Assembly: GCF_003076515.1 (NCBI RefSeq)
Contig: NZ_CP022390.1
Span: forward strand, 744,001 to 808,000
Length of the DNA: 64,000 nt
Direction: 5' to 3'
Source of the DNA: Alcaligenes aquatilis
Lineage (GTDB): Bacteria; Pseudomonadota; Gammaproteobacteria; Burkholderiales; Burkholderiaceae_B
Made by a program: the position numbers and the translations under genes. The notes below the pieces were generated by a model that did not search any database, was not told the origin of the DNA, and worked only from the letters and a program-made list of their open reading frames with translations. Each line of letters begins with the position of its first letter. Position 1 is the stretch's first letter. Of the stretch, positions 1-9,139 are shown piece by piece.

Positions 1-283
1 GTCATCGTCCATCGCGGCAAGCTCAAACAGATCCTGTGAATCTTTCAAGCCCGTGTGCAAGGCGTCCAGCACATGCACCACGTTTTCCAGACTTTTCTTT
101 TCGCGGCCCAGATCCTGGGCGTGTTGAGGGTCGTTCCAGACGTTGGGGTCCTCGAGTTCGGCATTGACTACGTGCAAACGATGCGCTTTGTCATCGTAGT
201 CAAAGATACCTCCGTAAGGCATTTTCCCGCTCCGAATAATCGGCAAGGCGGGCTTCCAGTTGATTAAGTCGTTCCGATTCCAT
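1..283 (-). CDS. prfB: Peptide chain release factor 2 (RF2), N-terminal part, cut by window edge
   Basis: RF2 terminates translation at UGA and UAA codons in the cytoplasm. Reading the minus strand from the ATG at 283 gives 27 codons ending ...ENALRRYL and then an in-frame TGA at 202-200. A +1 shift there continues as [19 protein letters not shown], which matches the RF2 N-terminal helical domain closely. The rest of the gene lies beyond position 1. Because of the frameshift the gene is not one open frame, so simple ORF callers lose the first codons. In many betaproteobacteria lysS follows prfB; that cannot be checked here. Identity is very secure because both the protein and the shift signal agree. 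Confidence 0.95.
199..214 (-). promoter_or_regulatory. prfB: prfB programmed +1 frameshift site
   Basis: On the minus strand the sequence reads CGGAGGTATCTTTGAC. This contains an internal Shine-Dalgarno AGG (211-209), a TAT spacer, the slippery CTT (205-203) and the UGA stop (202-200) followed by C, a weak termination context. This is the classic autoregulatory RF2 signal: when RF2 is scarce the ribosome pauses at UGA, slips +1 on CTT and makes full-length RF2. Confidence 0.95.
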
Positions 284-394
284 GATTCAGCGGCTTTCCT
301 ATATTTGAGGTGCCATCCGCGCCAGCCAGCAGGGCGGCGCGCGGCAAACTTCCGATTTTACCCTTATCGGAGGTCTATGGCACGTATTGGCCGC

Positions 395-2104
395 TCAGGA
401 ACTGGACATTGTGCAAGCAGCGGTGCGATAGGTGGACGCAGATTGATAGGAAGGTCGGTGTGAGAGGGTGGGTACAGTGGGGGCAGAGGGTTCAGCAAGA
501 TCGCTATCCAGGCTGAAATGGGCCACCACCTGGGCCAGAAACGTCGTTTGTTCCAACTGCTCCTGGGCCGTGTGGGCACTGTGTTCAAGCAGTTGGCGGT
601 TGGACTGACCTTGCTGGTCCAGACGCGTCATGACCTGGTTTACGTATTCGATATGTGTCGCCTGATCCTGAGAGGCCTGGGCAATATCGGCCACAATACT
701 GCGCATTTCATTGACTTTGTCTTGTGTGCTGGCCATGACCTGCGCCATGCCGCGCGCGGCCACCGAGCTTTGTTCGGTTTGTTCGACCGAGCTGGAAATT
801 AAGGTGGAAACCTGTTGCAAGGCATCGGTGGAGCGCAAAGCCAAATTACGCACTTCAGCGGCAACCACCGCAAAGCCATGACCGTGCACACCCGCTCGGG
901 CGGCTTCCACGGCAGCATTCAGGGCCAGAATATTGGTCTGGAAGGCAATGCTGCGGATCAGCTTGGTGATCTCGCTCATTTTGTGTGAGCTGTCGGCAAT
1001 GGCGTTGATGGTATCGAGCAAGTTTTGGGCGGCCTGGTTGCCCTGTGCGACCTGACTGGACGTGTCTTGAGCCAGTTGGTCGGCCGTTCGGGCCTGTTTG
1101 GCGTTCTGTCTGACGGTATCGGCCAGTTGATTCATGGTTTTGACCGTCTGGTTCAGCTCAGTGGACTGCTCTAGAATTTGTTCGCCCAGGTTATGGCTTG
1201 CCGACACAATTGCTGTTGAGCCATCGCGGATCAGGCCAGTTTGTTCACGGATCTGATGTACGACGGTTTGCACGCCCTGCCCAATTCCGTTCAGGGCGCT
1301 TAACAAGGTGCCGAACTCGTCGTGACGACGGACGTTGAGCTGGGCGTTGAGTTTACCCTTGGCCAGTTCCTTGGCCAGATTTGCGCCTTGATCCAGGGGT
1401 TGTTTGATGGAGCGATAGAGCAAGCGCAGGGCCGCTGAGCTGGCGATGAAAAACAGAGCCAGAGCGGCCAGTGCCAGGCTGAAAGCACGATCGCTGCTGC
1501 GGCCAGCCAGATCCAGAGAACGGTCCAGGCGTTCGCTGAATTGATGCTCGAATTCATCCAGTGTGTGTGTGATTTGGGCGGAGGCTTGAATGTATTGCTG
1601 GCTGAACACCAGCACTTTGGCCATCAAGGCATTGGGCAAGGCAATGCGGATCGTGCCGTTGTCATCTTCAAACTGGCCACTGGCCGTTTGAATCGCCTCG
1701 GACTGAACCTGACTAAGGGCCAGGGTCTGTTCATAGGCAGAGCGCAGCAAATCCTGCTCAGCCGGCTCCAGCTCCAGATCCCTGAAACGGTCCAGCATTG
1801 CTAAGGTGACCCCTTCCTGATCGGCTTGGGCACCGGTAAACACCGCCAGCAGACGGCGGAAGTTATCCTGAAATTCAATTTGCTCGCTGGAGACAAAGGC
1901 GATGGCCTGACGGCTGAGCAATTCGCTGATGCGTTTGAAGTCTTTGCTAAGCGCCGTGGTGTCGTGGCGCTGGGCTTCCAGGTGCTTGCGTTGTTCGATG
2001 CTGTTGCTCAGGTGCTGCAGGGCAATCAGCATCAGGACTAAAAACAGGCTCAGGGTTGCAAAGTAGGCGATAAAGCCGGTTTTGAGCGTCAGTAGTTTTT
2101 TCAA
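395..2104 (-). CDS. Methyl-accepting chemotaxis protein
   Basis: Inner-membrane chemoreceptor that passes ligand signals to CheA/CheW. From a TTG start at 2104 (GGGAG eight bases upstream) the protein is 569 aa. It has a transmembrane helix at about residues 9-31, a helical periplasmic sensor of about 175 residues, a second membrane helix at about 207-227, a HAMP-like linker, and the conserved cytoplasmic hairpin tip with [20 protein letters not shown] and [13 protein letters not shown]. The C-terminus is short and lacks a CheR-docking pentapeptide. An in-frame start further upstream at 2173 would add 23 residues unlike a receptor N-terminus. The ligand is not predictable, and no che genes are nearby. 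Confidence 0.9.
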   Translation of the reverse strand: MKKLLTLKTGFIAYFATLSLFLVLMLIALQHLSNSIEQRKHLEAQRHDTTALSKDFKRISELLSRQAIAFVSSEQIEFQDNFRRLLAVFTGAQADQEGVTLAMLDRFRDLELEPAEQDLLRSAYEQTLALSQVQSEAIQTASGQFEDDNGTIRIALPNALMAKVLVFSQQYIQASAQITHTLDEFEHQFSERLDRSLDLAGRSSDRAFSLALAALALFFIASSAALRLLYRSIKQPLDQGANLAKELAKGKLNAQLNVRRHDEFGTLLSALNGIGQGVQTVVHQIREQTGLIRDGSTAIVSASHNLGEQILEQSTELNQTVKTMNQLADTVRQNAKQARTADQLAQDTSSQVAQGNQAAQNLLDTINAIADSSHKMSEITKLIRSIAFQTNILALNAAVEAARAGVHGHGFAVVAAEVRNLALRSTDALQQVSTLISSSVEQTEQSSVAARGMAQVMASTQDKVNEMRSIVADIAQASQDQATHIEYVNQVMTRLDQQGQSNRQLLEHSAHTAQEQLEQTTFLAQVVAHFSLDSDLAEPSAPTVPTLSHRPSYQSASTYRTAACTMSSS

Positions 2105-2155
2105 GGCGACTCCCACAAAGAGTGGGGTGCACCCAAGCGCTGATGGCTCTTGTCG

Positions 2156-2203
2156 CACCCCTGTCAGGCGCACCTATCTTTGCATCTGATTGTGACAGGG
2201 GTG
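2156..2203. repeat. 11-bp inverted repeat between infA and chemoreceptor
   Basis: CACCCCTGTCA at 2156-2166 is exactly mirrored by TGACAGGGGTG at 2193-2203, with a 26-base loop. It lies just after the infA stop codon and before the chemoreceptor start, both on the minus strand. No T-run follows on that strand, so it could be an RNA hairpin protecting the infA 3' end, a weak terminator or an operator. Confidence 0.6.
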
Positions 2204-2215
2204 TGGCGCTATGTC

Positions 2216-2488
2216 TTAACGACGGTGGGGGGGGCGGCGAGGGGCAGAGGTCGGGGCGCCAACACGCTTGGGCAAGTGGCGGAAAATGATGCGACCTTTG
2301 CTCAGGTCGTAGGGCGACATTTCCAGGGTGACGCTGTCGCCAGCCAGAATACGGATGTGGTGCTTGCGCATTTTGCCGCCCGTGTAGGCGATAACGGCGT
2401 GACCGTTGTCCAGGGTGACACGAAAGCGTGAGTCAGGCAGGATTTCGGTGACGGAACCTTGCATTTCAAGTAGCTCTTCTTTGGCCAT
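2216..2488 (-). CDS. infA: Translation initiation factor IF-1
   Basis: IF-1 binds the 30S A site and assists IF-2 and IF-3 during initiation. The 90-aa product has the full S1-like OB fold ([13 protein letters not shown], then [17 protein letters not shown] and KGRIIFRH). It is about 18 residues longer than the usual 72-aa IF-1, with a basic tail ending in RRPPHRR. Betaproteobacteria commonly have two infA copies: a standard one in the ribosomal-protein operon and a longer, stand-alone one like this. The start is supported by AAAGGAG upstream. No ribosomal-protein genes adjoin it. Confidence 0.93.
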   Translation of the reverse strand: MAKEELLEMQGSVTEILPDSRFRVTLDNGHAVIAYTGGKMRKHHIRILAGDSVTLEMSPYDLSKGRIIFRHLPKRVGAPTSAPRRPPHRR

Positions 2489-3187
2489 AAATCGGGACTC
2501 CTTTAAAAATAATGATTCCCGTCAGGCCCTGCTGGGCGGGACGGGGACGGGCGTAGCAACCAGGCAGACCGACAAACCGTACAAACGGTGTCTGGTGTCC
2601 AGCCTTGCACTAGGCCCATGAAAATTGAGGTGAATCTGTGTCTGTCAGAACGGTTGGGTTCCAGACAGGGTCGGGTTGATCAAATTGAAAACACGCCCGC
2701 CGTTCGTGGGAAGAACCGGCCAGGGCAGACAGGGTCTGCCTACCTGAAAAACGGGCAAAAACACGAATACTTGCCAGAAACGTAGACCTGCATAACGACG
2801 CGCGGGACAGTCCCTTGCGGTTAAGAGTGCTGGTTGTGGTGCCAAGTAATGCACTTGGGGCGCTTGATCGGGTCAAGCTTTATTCCCAAAAGTGGGGGTG
2901 TTTCAAGGTCGATTTACCCTGGGTAGCTGCATCTGATGTTGTCAAAGCCAGACGAGCGTGGATGGGATGGGCCAATAAAACTCAATCAGCGCCATGACGT
3001 GACAATTGTATGATTATAAATAATATTTATGGATTGGTCAAAGATTGACCAGCCTGCATGGTCACAAGCAGGCAGGTAAAGGCGTAGAGGGCAGGGCATG
3101 CTTGCCTATATACTAGCCCCATCGTAGCGGCGCCGTGTTGACCTGAGCAGGGATCACACGCGCCGTTGCCGTTTTTTAGGACATGTT
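2489..3187. other. Intergenic region without a convincing gene
   Basis: About 700 bases separate infA from the divergent DMT transporter. The short ORFs here lack ribosome binding sites and have no recognisable product. The stretch at 3008-3045 is AT-rich and could hold promoters. I see no tRNA, riboswitch or strong hairpin. Confidence 0.5.
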
Positions 3188-4093
3188 GTGAGCACTCAGA
3201 AACTGACCCCTGGCACGACGGCTTTACTGGTTTTACCTACGATTTTGTGGGCCAGTAACGCCATCGTCGGACGCTTGATTCATGATCAGGTGCCGCCTAT
3301 TACCCTGAATTTTTTTCGTTGGTTGGTGGCGTTCACCATCTTGCTTTTTGTGGGACGGCAAGTGCTGCGACGCGGCAGCAATTTGTGGGCCAACTGGAAA
3401 CGCTACTCCATTTTGGGTTTGCTGGGCATAGGGATCTATAACGCTTTGCAATATCTGGCACTGCAAAGTTCCTCCCCCATTAACGTGACGCTGGTCAATG
3501 CCAGCTTGCCGTTCTGGATGCTGGTGATCGGCCGCCTGTTTTTCAAATCTACAGTCAATGGGCGGCAACTGGTCGGTGGTTTGATGTCTTTGCTGGGTGT
3601 GGTTCTGGTATTGACTCGCGCGGATTGGCAAGAGCTGATGGCCTTCCGTTTTGTGCCGGGCGATGTCTATATGGTGATCGCCACCATTGCCTGGGCGATC
3701 TATAGCTGGATGCTCAGTACGCGTCGCCATGAGGGTGTCATCGCACAGACATGGGCCACCGTCGTGATGGCGCAGGTGTTTTTTGGCTTGATCTGGTCCG
3801 GTGCATTTGCCGCCATGGAGTGGACATTCACGGACTGGCATATCGATTGGTCTTGGGGCTTACTGCTGGCTATTTTGTATGTGGGCACCGGTCCCGCCTT
3901 GATTGCCTTGCGCTGCTGGGGGGTGGCTGTCCAACGAGTCGGTGCCGCAACCGCCGGTTTTTTCGTGAACCTGATGCCGGTATTTGCGGCCTTGATGTCC
4001 GTTTTTATTCTGGGCGATACCCCCAAGCTTTACCACGGCGCGGCGTTCCTTCTGATTGTGGGCGGAATTTATGTATCGTCACGTAAAAGCTAA
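3188..4093 (+). CDS. EamA/DMT-family transporter
   Basis: Ten-helix inner-membrane transporter of the drug/metabolite superfamily. It is 301 aa, with two EamA repeats (about residues 12-140 and 155-295) and hydrophobic helices throughout. The opening LPTILWASNAIVGRLI and the loop PINVTLVNASLPFW are typical of the family. It starts at GTG 3188 (AGGA upstream); the nearby ATG at 3183 runs into a stop. Substrates in this family include amino acids, metabolites and drugs, and nothing here identifies which. The gene is monocistronic and closed by a strong terminator. Confidence 0.88.
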   Translation: MSTQKLTPGTTALLVLPTILWASNAIVGRLIHDQVPPITLNFFRWLVAFTILLFVGRQVLRRGSNLWANWKRYSILGLLGIGIYNALQYLALQSSSPINVTLVNASLPFWMLVIGRLFFKSTVNGRQLVGGLMSLLGVVLVLTRADWQELMAFRFVPGDVYMVIATIAWAIYSWMLSTRRHEGVIAQTWATVVMAQVFFGLIWSGAFAAMEWTFTDWHIDWSWGLLLAILYVGTGPALIALRCWGVAVQRVGAATAGFFVNLMPVFAALMSVFILGDTPKLYHGAAFLLIVGGIYVSSRKS

Positions 4094-4128
4094 GGCCTGA
4101 GAGCACCTGGTATTGGGGGGCTCCAGCG

Positions 4129-4160
4129 AAAAAAGGACGCCCGGTAGAGCGTCCTTTTTT
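4129..4160. terminator. Bidirectional intrinsic terminator
   Basis: AAAAAAGGACGC (4129-4140) pairs perfectly with GCGTCCTTTTTT (4149-4160) around an 8-base loop. The A-run and T-run allow termination for both the transporter on the plus strand and the converging bile-acid-type symporter on the minus strand. Confidence 0.9.
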
Positions 4161-4205
4161 ACTTTGTAGGCTCGGGATCAAGTTCTTGAACGTGCCAGCA
4201 GAGGG

Positions 4206-5138
4206 TTACTTGCCATTACCCATGCGGCGGAAAATCGTCGCGACCAAAGGACCGGAAATATTGTGCCAGACACTGAAAATGGCGCTGGGCACGGCGGCCA
4301 GAGGCGAGAAGTGGGCACTGGCTAGAGCTACGCCTAGACCGGAATTTTGCATGCCTACTTCAATTGCCAGGGTTTTGCGTTGTGGCAACGGCATGCCGCT
4401 CAGGCGGGCCAATACATAGCCCAGTATGTAGCCTAGGGTGTTATGCACGACAACGACCGAAAATACCAGCAGGCCGCTGGTCGCAATCTTGGCCTGGTTG
4501 CCGGCTACAACCGCAGCTACGATAGCCACAATTGCCACGACAGAGACCAGGGGCAGAGCAGCCACGCCCGCTTTGATTTTTTCGCCCAGCAGGGACTGCA
4601 CAATAACACCCAGGGCAATGGGCAGAATCACGACCTGAACAATGGACCAGAACATGGCCGAGGCGCTGACCTCCAGCCATTGGCTGGCCAGCATGTAAAT
4701 CAGGGCGGGGGTGACGATAGGCGCCAGCAAAGTGGAGACCGAGGTAATGGCAACCGACAGGGCCAGGTCACCACGTGCCAGGAAGGTCATTACGTTAGAT
4801 GAGGTCCCGCCAGGGCAGCAGCCAACCAGAATGACGCCAATCGCTAATTCGGGCGGCAAGGAAAACGCATAGGCCAGGGACCAGGCCAAGACGGGCATGA
4901 TGAGGAATTGACCCAGAACACCCACAGCCACTCGGCCCGGGCGTACGAACACCTCAGCGAAGTCCTGGCGCGATAAAGTCAGCCCCATACCGAACATGAT
5001 GATGCCCAGAAGTGGAACAATATAAGCGCCTAACCAGCGGTAGTGGTCGGGAAAGTAAAAGGCCAAAATGGCAAACAGTAGAACCCAGATGGCAAAGGTA
5101 TTGCCAACAAAACGGCTCAGGCGGGCGATAGCCTGCAT
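4206..5138 (-). CDS. Bile acid:sodium symporter family (BASS) transporter
   Basis: Inner-membrane secondary transporter of the BASS/SBF family, 310 aa from the ATG at 5138, which has AAGGA 11 bases upstream; the in-frame start at 5162 lacks one. There are about ten hydrophobic helices, with family signatures VGCCPGGTSSNVMTFLARGD (residues ~110-130) and the C-terminal EVGMQNSGLGVALA, which form the sodium sites. Bacterial members move organic acids such as pantoate or pyruvate rather than bile acids. The sequence resembles PanS-type proteins, but the substrate is uncertain. Confidence 0.88.
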   Translation of the reverse strand: MQAIARLSRFVGNTFAIWVLLFAILAFYFPDHYRWLGAYIVPLLGIIMFGMGLTLSRQDFAEVFVRPGRVAVGVLGQFLIMPVLAWSLAYAFSLPPELAIGVILVGCCPGGTSSNVMTFLARGDLALSVAITSVSTLLAPIVTPALIYMLASQWLEVSASAMFWSIVQVVILPIALGVIVQSLLGEKIKAGVAALPLVSVVAIVAIVAAVVAGNQAKIATSGLLVFSVVVVHNTLGYILGYVLARLSGMPLPQRKTLAIEVGMQNSGLGVALASAHFSPLAAVPSAIFSVWHNISGPLVATIFRRMGNGK

Positions 5139-5485
5139 GATGAAATATCCTTCAAGGAGCACGGCAGGCCGGTAGGCCGGCGTGGTGCGGATTAGTCTGT
5201 TATGGGGAGCAGCATGGGGCGGGCCAGGTGTAGACCGTCCATCGCAGACCTGCTTAAGGACTGGCGATACGACTTTCCGGTAGGGTGGGATAAAGCGCTG
5301 GCAGCACGGGGCTGTACGGGCAGATCTGGGTAAGGTCAGTTGTACAGGGGGTGGTGGGCGAAACGGGCAACATGGCAGGCCATGTTTTTTTATCCTGGAA
5401 GGCCGGGCTCGAGCGTATTGTAGACCCTGGTCACCAGGGTATTTTGATTAGCTTGCTTGCAAATGTGTGTATTGGGAGAAGGTGG
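5139..5485. other. Divergent intergenic region
   Basis: About 350 bases between the divergent BASS and DMT transporter genes. It should hold both promoters. No clear operator, hairpin or small gene was seen. The extended ORF reaching back to 5351 is probably not translated there, because the better start is at 5486. Confidence 0.4.
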
Positions 5486-6400
5486 GTGAATAGAGCGGGA
5501 TCACGTCTGGCGGCTTACGCCTGTTTGGCCTTGTCCATGTCTTTGGTAGGCAGTTATATCGCCTTGACTCGGCCCTTGGTGACGGCACTGCCGGTGTTCT
5601 TGTTGGCTTGGTTGCGCTTTGGGATTGGTGGGTTAGCGATGCTGCGCTGGCTACGTAAACCCGCGAATGAACCCACGTTGGATTTGCGCACCCGTGGCTT
5701 GATCTTTCTGGAGTCCTTCCTGGGCAATTTTCTGTTCACCCTGTGCATGGTGACGGGCATCAGCATGACCAGCGCGGTGTCGGCAGGCGTGATCTTGTCA
5801 GCTATCCCCGGCATGGTGGCCTTGTTTAGTTGGTATTTTCTGAAAGAAAGCATAGGCCCGCGTACGTGGGCATCGCTGGCCCTGGGTATGGGCGGTATTG
5901 CCTTGCTCGCTTTGGTGCAGGCTGATGACCACGGTGTGGATCAACTGGATACGGGGAAAATGTGGTTGGGCAATGCACTGATCTTTTGTGCCGTCTTGTG
6001 CGAATCAGCCTATGCCGTCATTGGCAAGCGTTTGACCGCTGTGCTTAGCCCCAAGCGTATCAGCGCCATTATCAATCTGTGCAGTCTGGCCCTGATTACG
6101 CCGCTAGGCTTATACGCCGCCTGGGATTTTGATTTCACAGCACCGGCAGGCTGGATCTGGCCTTTGCTGGTGTTTTATTCCCTGGCCGCCAGTGTCTGGA
6201 CGGTTTGGCTGTGGATGACGGGTGTGCGTTCCGTGCCTGCTTCACAAGCCGCCGTATTTATGGTTTTGATGCCTTTAGGCACGGCGGCAGTGGGTGTGCT
6301 GGTGCTGGGCGAGAGCTTTACCACCGTGCATGTATACGCTTTCATCCTGGCTTTGGCGGGCTTGGTGTTGGCGACTTTGCCGGCTCGGGTGAAATCGTAA
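5486..6400 (+). CDS. EamA/DMT-family transporter
   Basis: Second drug/metabolite transporter in the window, not closely similar to the one at 3.2 kb. From GTG 5486 (GGAGAAGG upstream) it is 304 aa with ten predicted helices. The first EamA half ends near LVQADDHGVD and the second begins near GNALIFCAVLCESAYAVIGK. Starting at 5351 would add 45 residues before the first helix that do not look like a membrane protein. The C-terminal repeat with PASQAAVFMVLMPLGTA and VLGESFT is typical. The substrate is unknown. Confidence 0.85.
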   Translation: MNRAGSRLAAYACLALSMSLVGSYIALTRPLVTALPVFLLAWLRFGIGGLAMLRWLRKPANEPTLDLRTRGLIFLESFLGNFLFTLCMVTGISMTSAVSAGVILSAIPGMVALFSWYFLKESIGPRTWASLALGMGGIALLALVQADDHGVDQLDTGKMWLGNALIFCAVLCESAYAVIGKRLTAVLSPKRISAIINLCSLALITPLGLYAAWDFDFTAPAGWIWPLLVFYSLAASVWTVWLWMTGVRSVPASQAAVFMVLMPLGTAAVGVLVLGESFTTVHVYAFILALAGLVLATLPARVKS

Positions 6401-6403
6401 AAA

Positions 6404-6425
6404 AACCGCTGCATAAGCAGCGGTT
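6404..6425 (-). terminator. Intrinsic terminator of recJ
   Basis: AACCGCTGC (6404-6412) and GCAGCGGTT (6417-6425) form a 9-bp stem with an ATAA loop. Read on the minus strand the stem is followed by a run of T, so it terminates recJ transcription. It may also help end the convergent transporter mRNA. Confidence 0.88.
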
Positions 6426-6458
6426 CAGGAAGAGAAATATTGGCGGAAGCGATAAGGC

Positions 6459-8171
6459 CTAGTCTTGTCCCTGAGCAAATTCAATAATGAATTGCACGCT
6501 GACGTTTCCATTCCATTCGTTCTGATCCAGACGATAAGCCGCCTCGATATGCTCGGGCAGCAAGGTATCGCGATTGAACCAAATGGCATCGAAGTATTCG
6601 CCGTTACGCTCCAGGCTCAGTTTCAAATGCTTGTTTTTCAGCAGGCGCTGCTGGCGCACAAAGAACCGGTCACGGAATACTGGCGCTGGAAAACCTGCAC
6701 CCCAGACTTGTTTTTGCAATATGCCCGCCACCGTAATATTGATGTGTTCAGGTTCCAGCGAACCGTCGGTTTCGATGATAGGGTCAAATTGAAAGCGGCC
6801 TGTCAGTTCCTGCACTGCTTCCTCAAAAGCCTGCACGAATACATCGTAATTGTCCTCTTCAATGGTCAGGCCGGCTGCCATGGCGTGACCACCAAACTTC
6901 AGAATCAGACCGGGATAGCGTTTGGAGACCAAGTCCAGCGCATCGCGCAGATGCACGTCGGGAATAGAACGGCCCGAACCTTTGATCTCGCCTTCGTCAC
7001 CTTGGGCAAAGGCCAGGGTAGGGCGCCAATACTTTTCTTTCAGACGTGAGGCGACCAGTCCGACGATGCCTTGGTGCCATTCCGGGTGAAACACGCACAC
7101 CGTGGCACTGGTGTCCGGTTCAGCCAGCTCGGCCGCGCGTAGCGCCTCTTCGCGCATGGACTGCTCAATCGAGCGGCGATCCTGGTTCATTTCTTCCAGT
7201 TCGCGGGCCAGATCGGCGGCTTCATCCTCGTCGTCCGTGATCAGGCAGCGTATGCCCAAGGCCATATCGGCCAGTCGACCAGCGGCGTTGATGCGTGGGC
7301 CCAAGGCAAAACCCAGATCAAAGGCACTGGCCTGACGCGGATCGCGGCCTGCAACCTGGAACAGGGCGCGCAGTCCGGCTTGCATCTGGCCCTTGCGCAT
7401 GCGCTCCAGCCCTTGAGTGACGATCAGGCGGTTGTTGGCATCCAGGCTGACCACATCGGCCACAGTACCCAGGGCGACCAGATCAGCCAGCTCGTTCAGG
7501 CGTGGGCCGGCGTTGGCTTCATACACTCCGCGCTGGCGCAGCTCGGCACGCAAAGCCAGCATCAGGTAAAAAATAACGCCCACACCGGCCAGGTTCTTGG
7601 AGGGGAATTCACAGCCGGGCTGATTGGGGTTCACAATCGCCAGAGCATCGGGCAATTCATCACCAGGCAAGTGATGGTCTGTGACCAGAACTTTCATACC
7701 CGCCATATGGGCGGCTTCCACGCCATCAATACTGGCAATGCCGTTATCCACCGTAATCAGCAGATCCGGCTTGCCCGAGGGGTGTTGCTCAGCCAGCTCC
7801 ACCACGGCGGGTGATAAGCCATAGCCGGTTTCAAAGCGGTTTGGCACCAGAAAGTCCACGACAGCGCCCATGCTGCGAAGTGCACGCAGGCCCACGGCAC
7901 AGGCGGTAGCGCCGTCACAGTCGTAGTCGGCAATGATCAGCATGCGATCCCGACGGGCAATGGCATCGGCCAGCAAGACGGCCGCTTCACGCGCCTGGGT
8001 CAGCATATTGGGCGGAATCATGTTGCGCCAGGCCGGATCGATCTGGGCGGCATCGGTCACACCCCGAGAGGCCAGCAAGCGGGCCATTAAATCGTGAATC
8101 CCGGCCTGCTTCAGGGCTTGGCTGGCGGCTTCTTGGGCGGGACGGTTTTTCAGGATAGGGGTGACCACCAC
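6459..8171 (-). CDS. recJ: Single-stranded-DNA-specific exonuclease RecJ
   Basis: 5'-3' ssDNA exonuclease used in recombination, mismatch repair and base-excision repair. The 570-aa length is normal. DHH-family metal motifs are present: ADYDCDG at residues 81-87, VDNG at 141-144 and TDHH at 164-167. They are followed by a DHHA1 domain with KGSGRS and GGHAMAAG near residues 395-430, and an OB-like C-terminal part. It overlaps the upstream gene by 22 bases (8150-8171), so translation is probably coupled. The RpfE-like/recJ pairing is also known from xanthomonads. Confidence 0.96.
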   Translation of the reverse strand: MVVTPILKNRPAQEAASQALKQAGIHDLMARLLASRGVTDAAQIDPAWRNMIPPNMLTQAREAAVLLADAIARRDRMLIIADYDCDGATACAVGLRALRSMGAVVDFLVPNRFETGYGLSPAVVELAEQHPSGKPDLLITVDNGIASIDGVEAAHMAGMKVLVTDHHLPGDELPDALAIVNPNQPGCEFPSKNLAGVGVIFYLMLALRAELRQRGVYEANAGPRLNELADLVALGTVADVVSLDANNRLIVTQGLERMRKGQMQAGLRALFQVAGRDPRQASAFDLGFALGPRINAAGRLADMALGIRCLITDDEDEAADLARELEEMNQDRRSIEQSMREEALRAAELAEPDTSATVCVFHPEWHQGIVGLVASRLKEKYWRPTLAFAQGDEGEIKGSGRSIPDVHLRDALDLVSKRYPGLILKFGGHAMAAGLTIEEDNYDVFVQAFEEAVQELTGRFQFDPIIETDGSLEPEHINITVAGILQKQVWGAGFPAPVFRDRFFVRQQRLLKNKHLKLSLERNGEYFDAIWFNRDTLLPEHIEAAYRLDQNEWNGNVSVQFIIEFAQGQD

Positions 8172-9097
8172 TGACTCCAGTTAGAGGTTTGTTTGAACAG
8201 GGACAGAGGCCAGAGACGGCGCGAGGCAGGACCGACGTGGGCGTAGCGGTCCAGTCCGGTCAGCACCAGCTCAGGCATGGGCCCTGCCGTGAGGGGGGCG
8301 AGCACGGTACGATCCAGCTCGGCCAGTTGTTGCAGCCAAAGCCCCCAGTCTTGTCGTATCAGGCTGTCTTGCAAATCATCAATAATGCGCAGCCCGGCAG
8401 GCTCGGGGCCTAGCTGTTGAGGGGTGGCCCCGCCAAACAGCCACAAGCTGTTCACATTGGGCAGGCCCGCCTGTTCGCGTTCCTGATTGTCCGGGAGCGC
8501 AAAGGTCAGCATCTGGAACTCATTGATCAGGCGGCGCCAGGGGCGGGTTTGCACATCCTGTGTCCACCAATTATTCAAATTGCTTTGGCTGACCAATTCT
8601 GTAGAGGCCGCATGCACCGTAAAATCAGCCGGTGGAGTGACGCGCCATAACTCGGGGCTAACGTACTCGAACTGAAAGCCGGTGTCCTCAAGATAGGGGC
8701 CAATAGCCGCCAGCAGGGCCCGACTATAGGACTCGGACAAGGTCAGTTGTGGCGCCGGTATCAGCATGGCGCCCTCGCGAGAAGGGGCGATGTGAACCAG
8801 CTCTGCCAGCCAGACCGCTTGGTCCGGTGCTACTGAGTGGATTTGTTTCAACTGGCGTAGCCGCAAAGGGGCCAGACCTGCGCTAAGATGCTGGGCTTGG
8901 TGCGCCGTAAAGTGATGGGCGTGCAAAAGCCAGGATTGTGCTGGCGTGCACAGGTCCTCGGACGGATCACGTACCGACAGCGTCCCCTTGCCCTGAGTCA
9001 GTAACTGAACCAGTGAAGGGGCCGTCTGGGGCAAGTGTTTGATGAGTTCGCGCGCGATGGCCGGTTCCGGCAGCGCACCGTTGATTACGATCTGCAT
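8150..9097 (-). CDS. RpfE-like conserved protein upstream of recJ
   Basis: A 315-aa soluble protein with no signal peptide or membrane helix. It resembles the conserved proteobacterial family of Xanthomonas RpfE, sometimes annotated as 'phosphoglycerate mutase', and its position directly upstream of recJ matches that family's usual context. The visible landmarks are GLAPLRLRQLKQI near residues 74-86 and a C-terminal NSLWLFGGA motif near 215-225. No catalytic motif of a phosphoglycerate mutase is evident. It overlaps recJ by 22 bases, which implies co-expression. Function is unknown; the assignment rests on recalled family context. Confidence 0.6.
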   Translation of the reverse strand: MQIVINGALPEPAIARELIKHLPQTAPSLVQLLTQGKGTLSVRDPSEDLCTPAQSWLLHAHHFTAHQAQHLSAGLAPLRLRQLKQIHSVAPDQAVWLAELVHIAPSREGAMLIPAPQLTLSESYSRALLAAIGPYLEDTGFQFEYVSPELWRVTPPADFTVHAASTELVSQSNLNNWWTQDVQTRPWRRLINEFQMLTFALPDNQEREQAGLPNVNSLWLFGGATPQQLGPEPAGLRIIDDLQDSLIRQDWGLWLQQLAELDRTVLAPLTAGPMPELVLTGLDRYAHVGPASRRLWPLSLFKQTSNWSQWWSPLS

Positions 9098-9139
9098 GAT
9101 AGCGATTGTAGTGTTTTCTTTGAGGCGATAGCAGCTCGC

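Noticed and set aside
2588..2997. Several short ORFs between infA and the transporter
   Set aside because: No Shine-Dalgarno, overlapping frames on both strands and no recognisable product.
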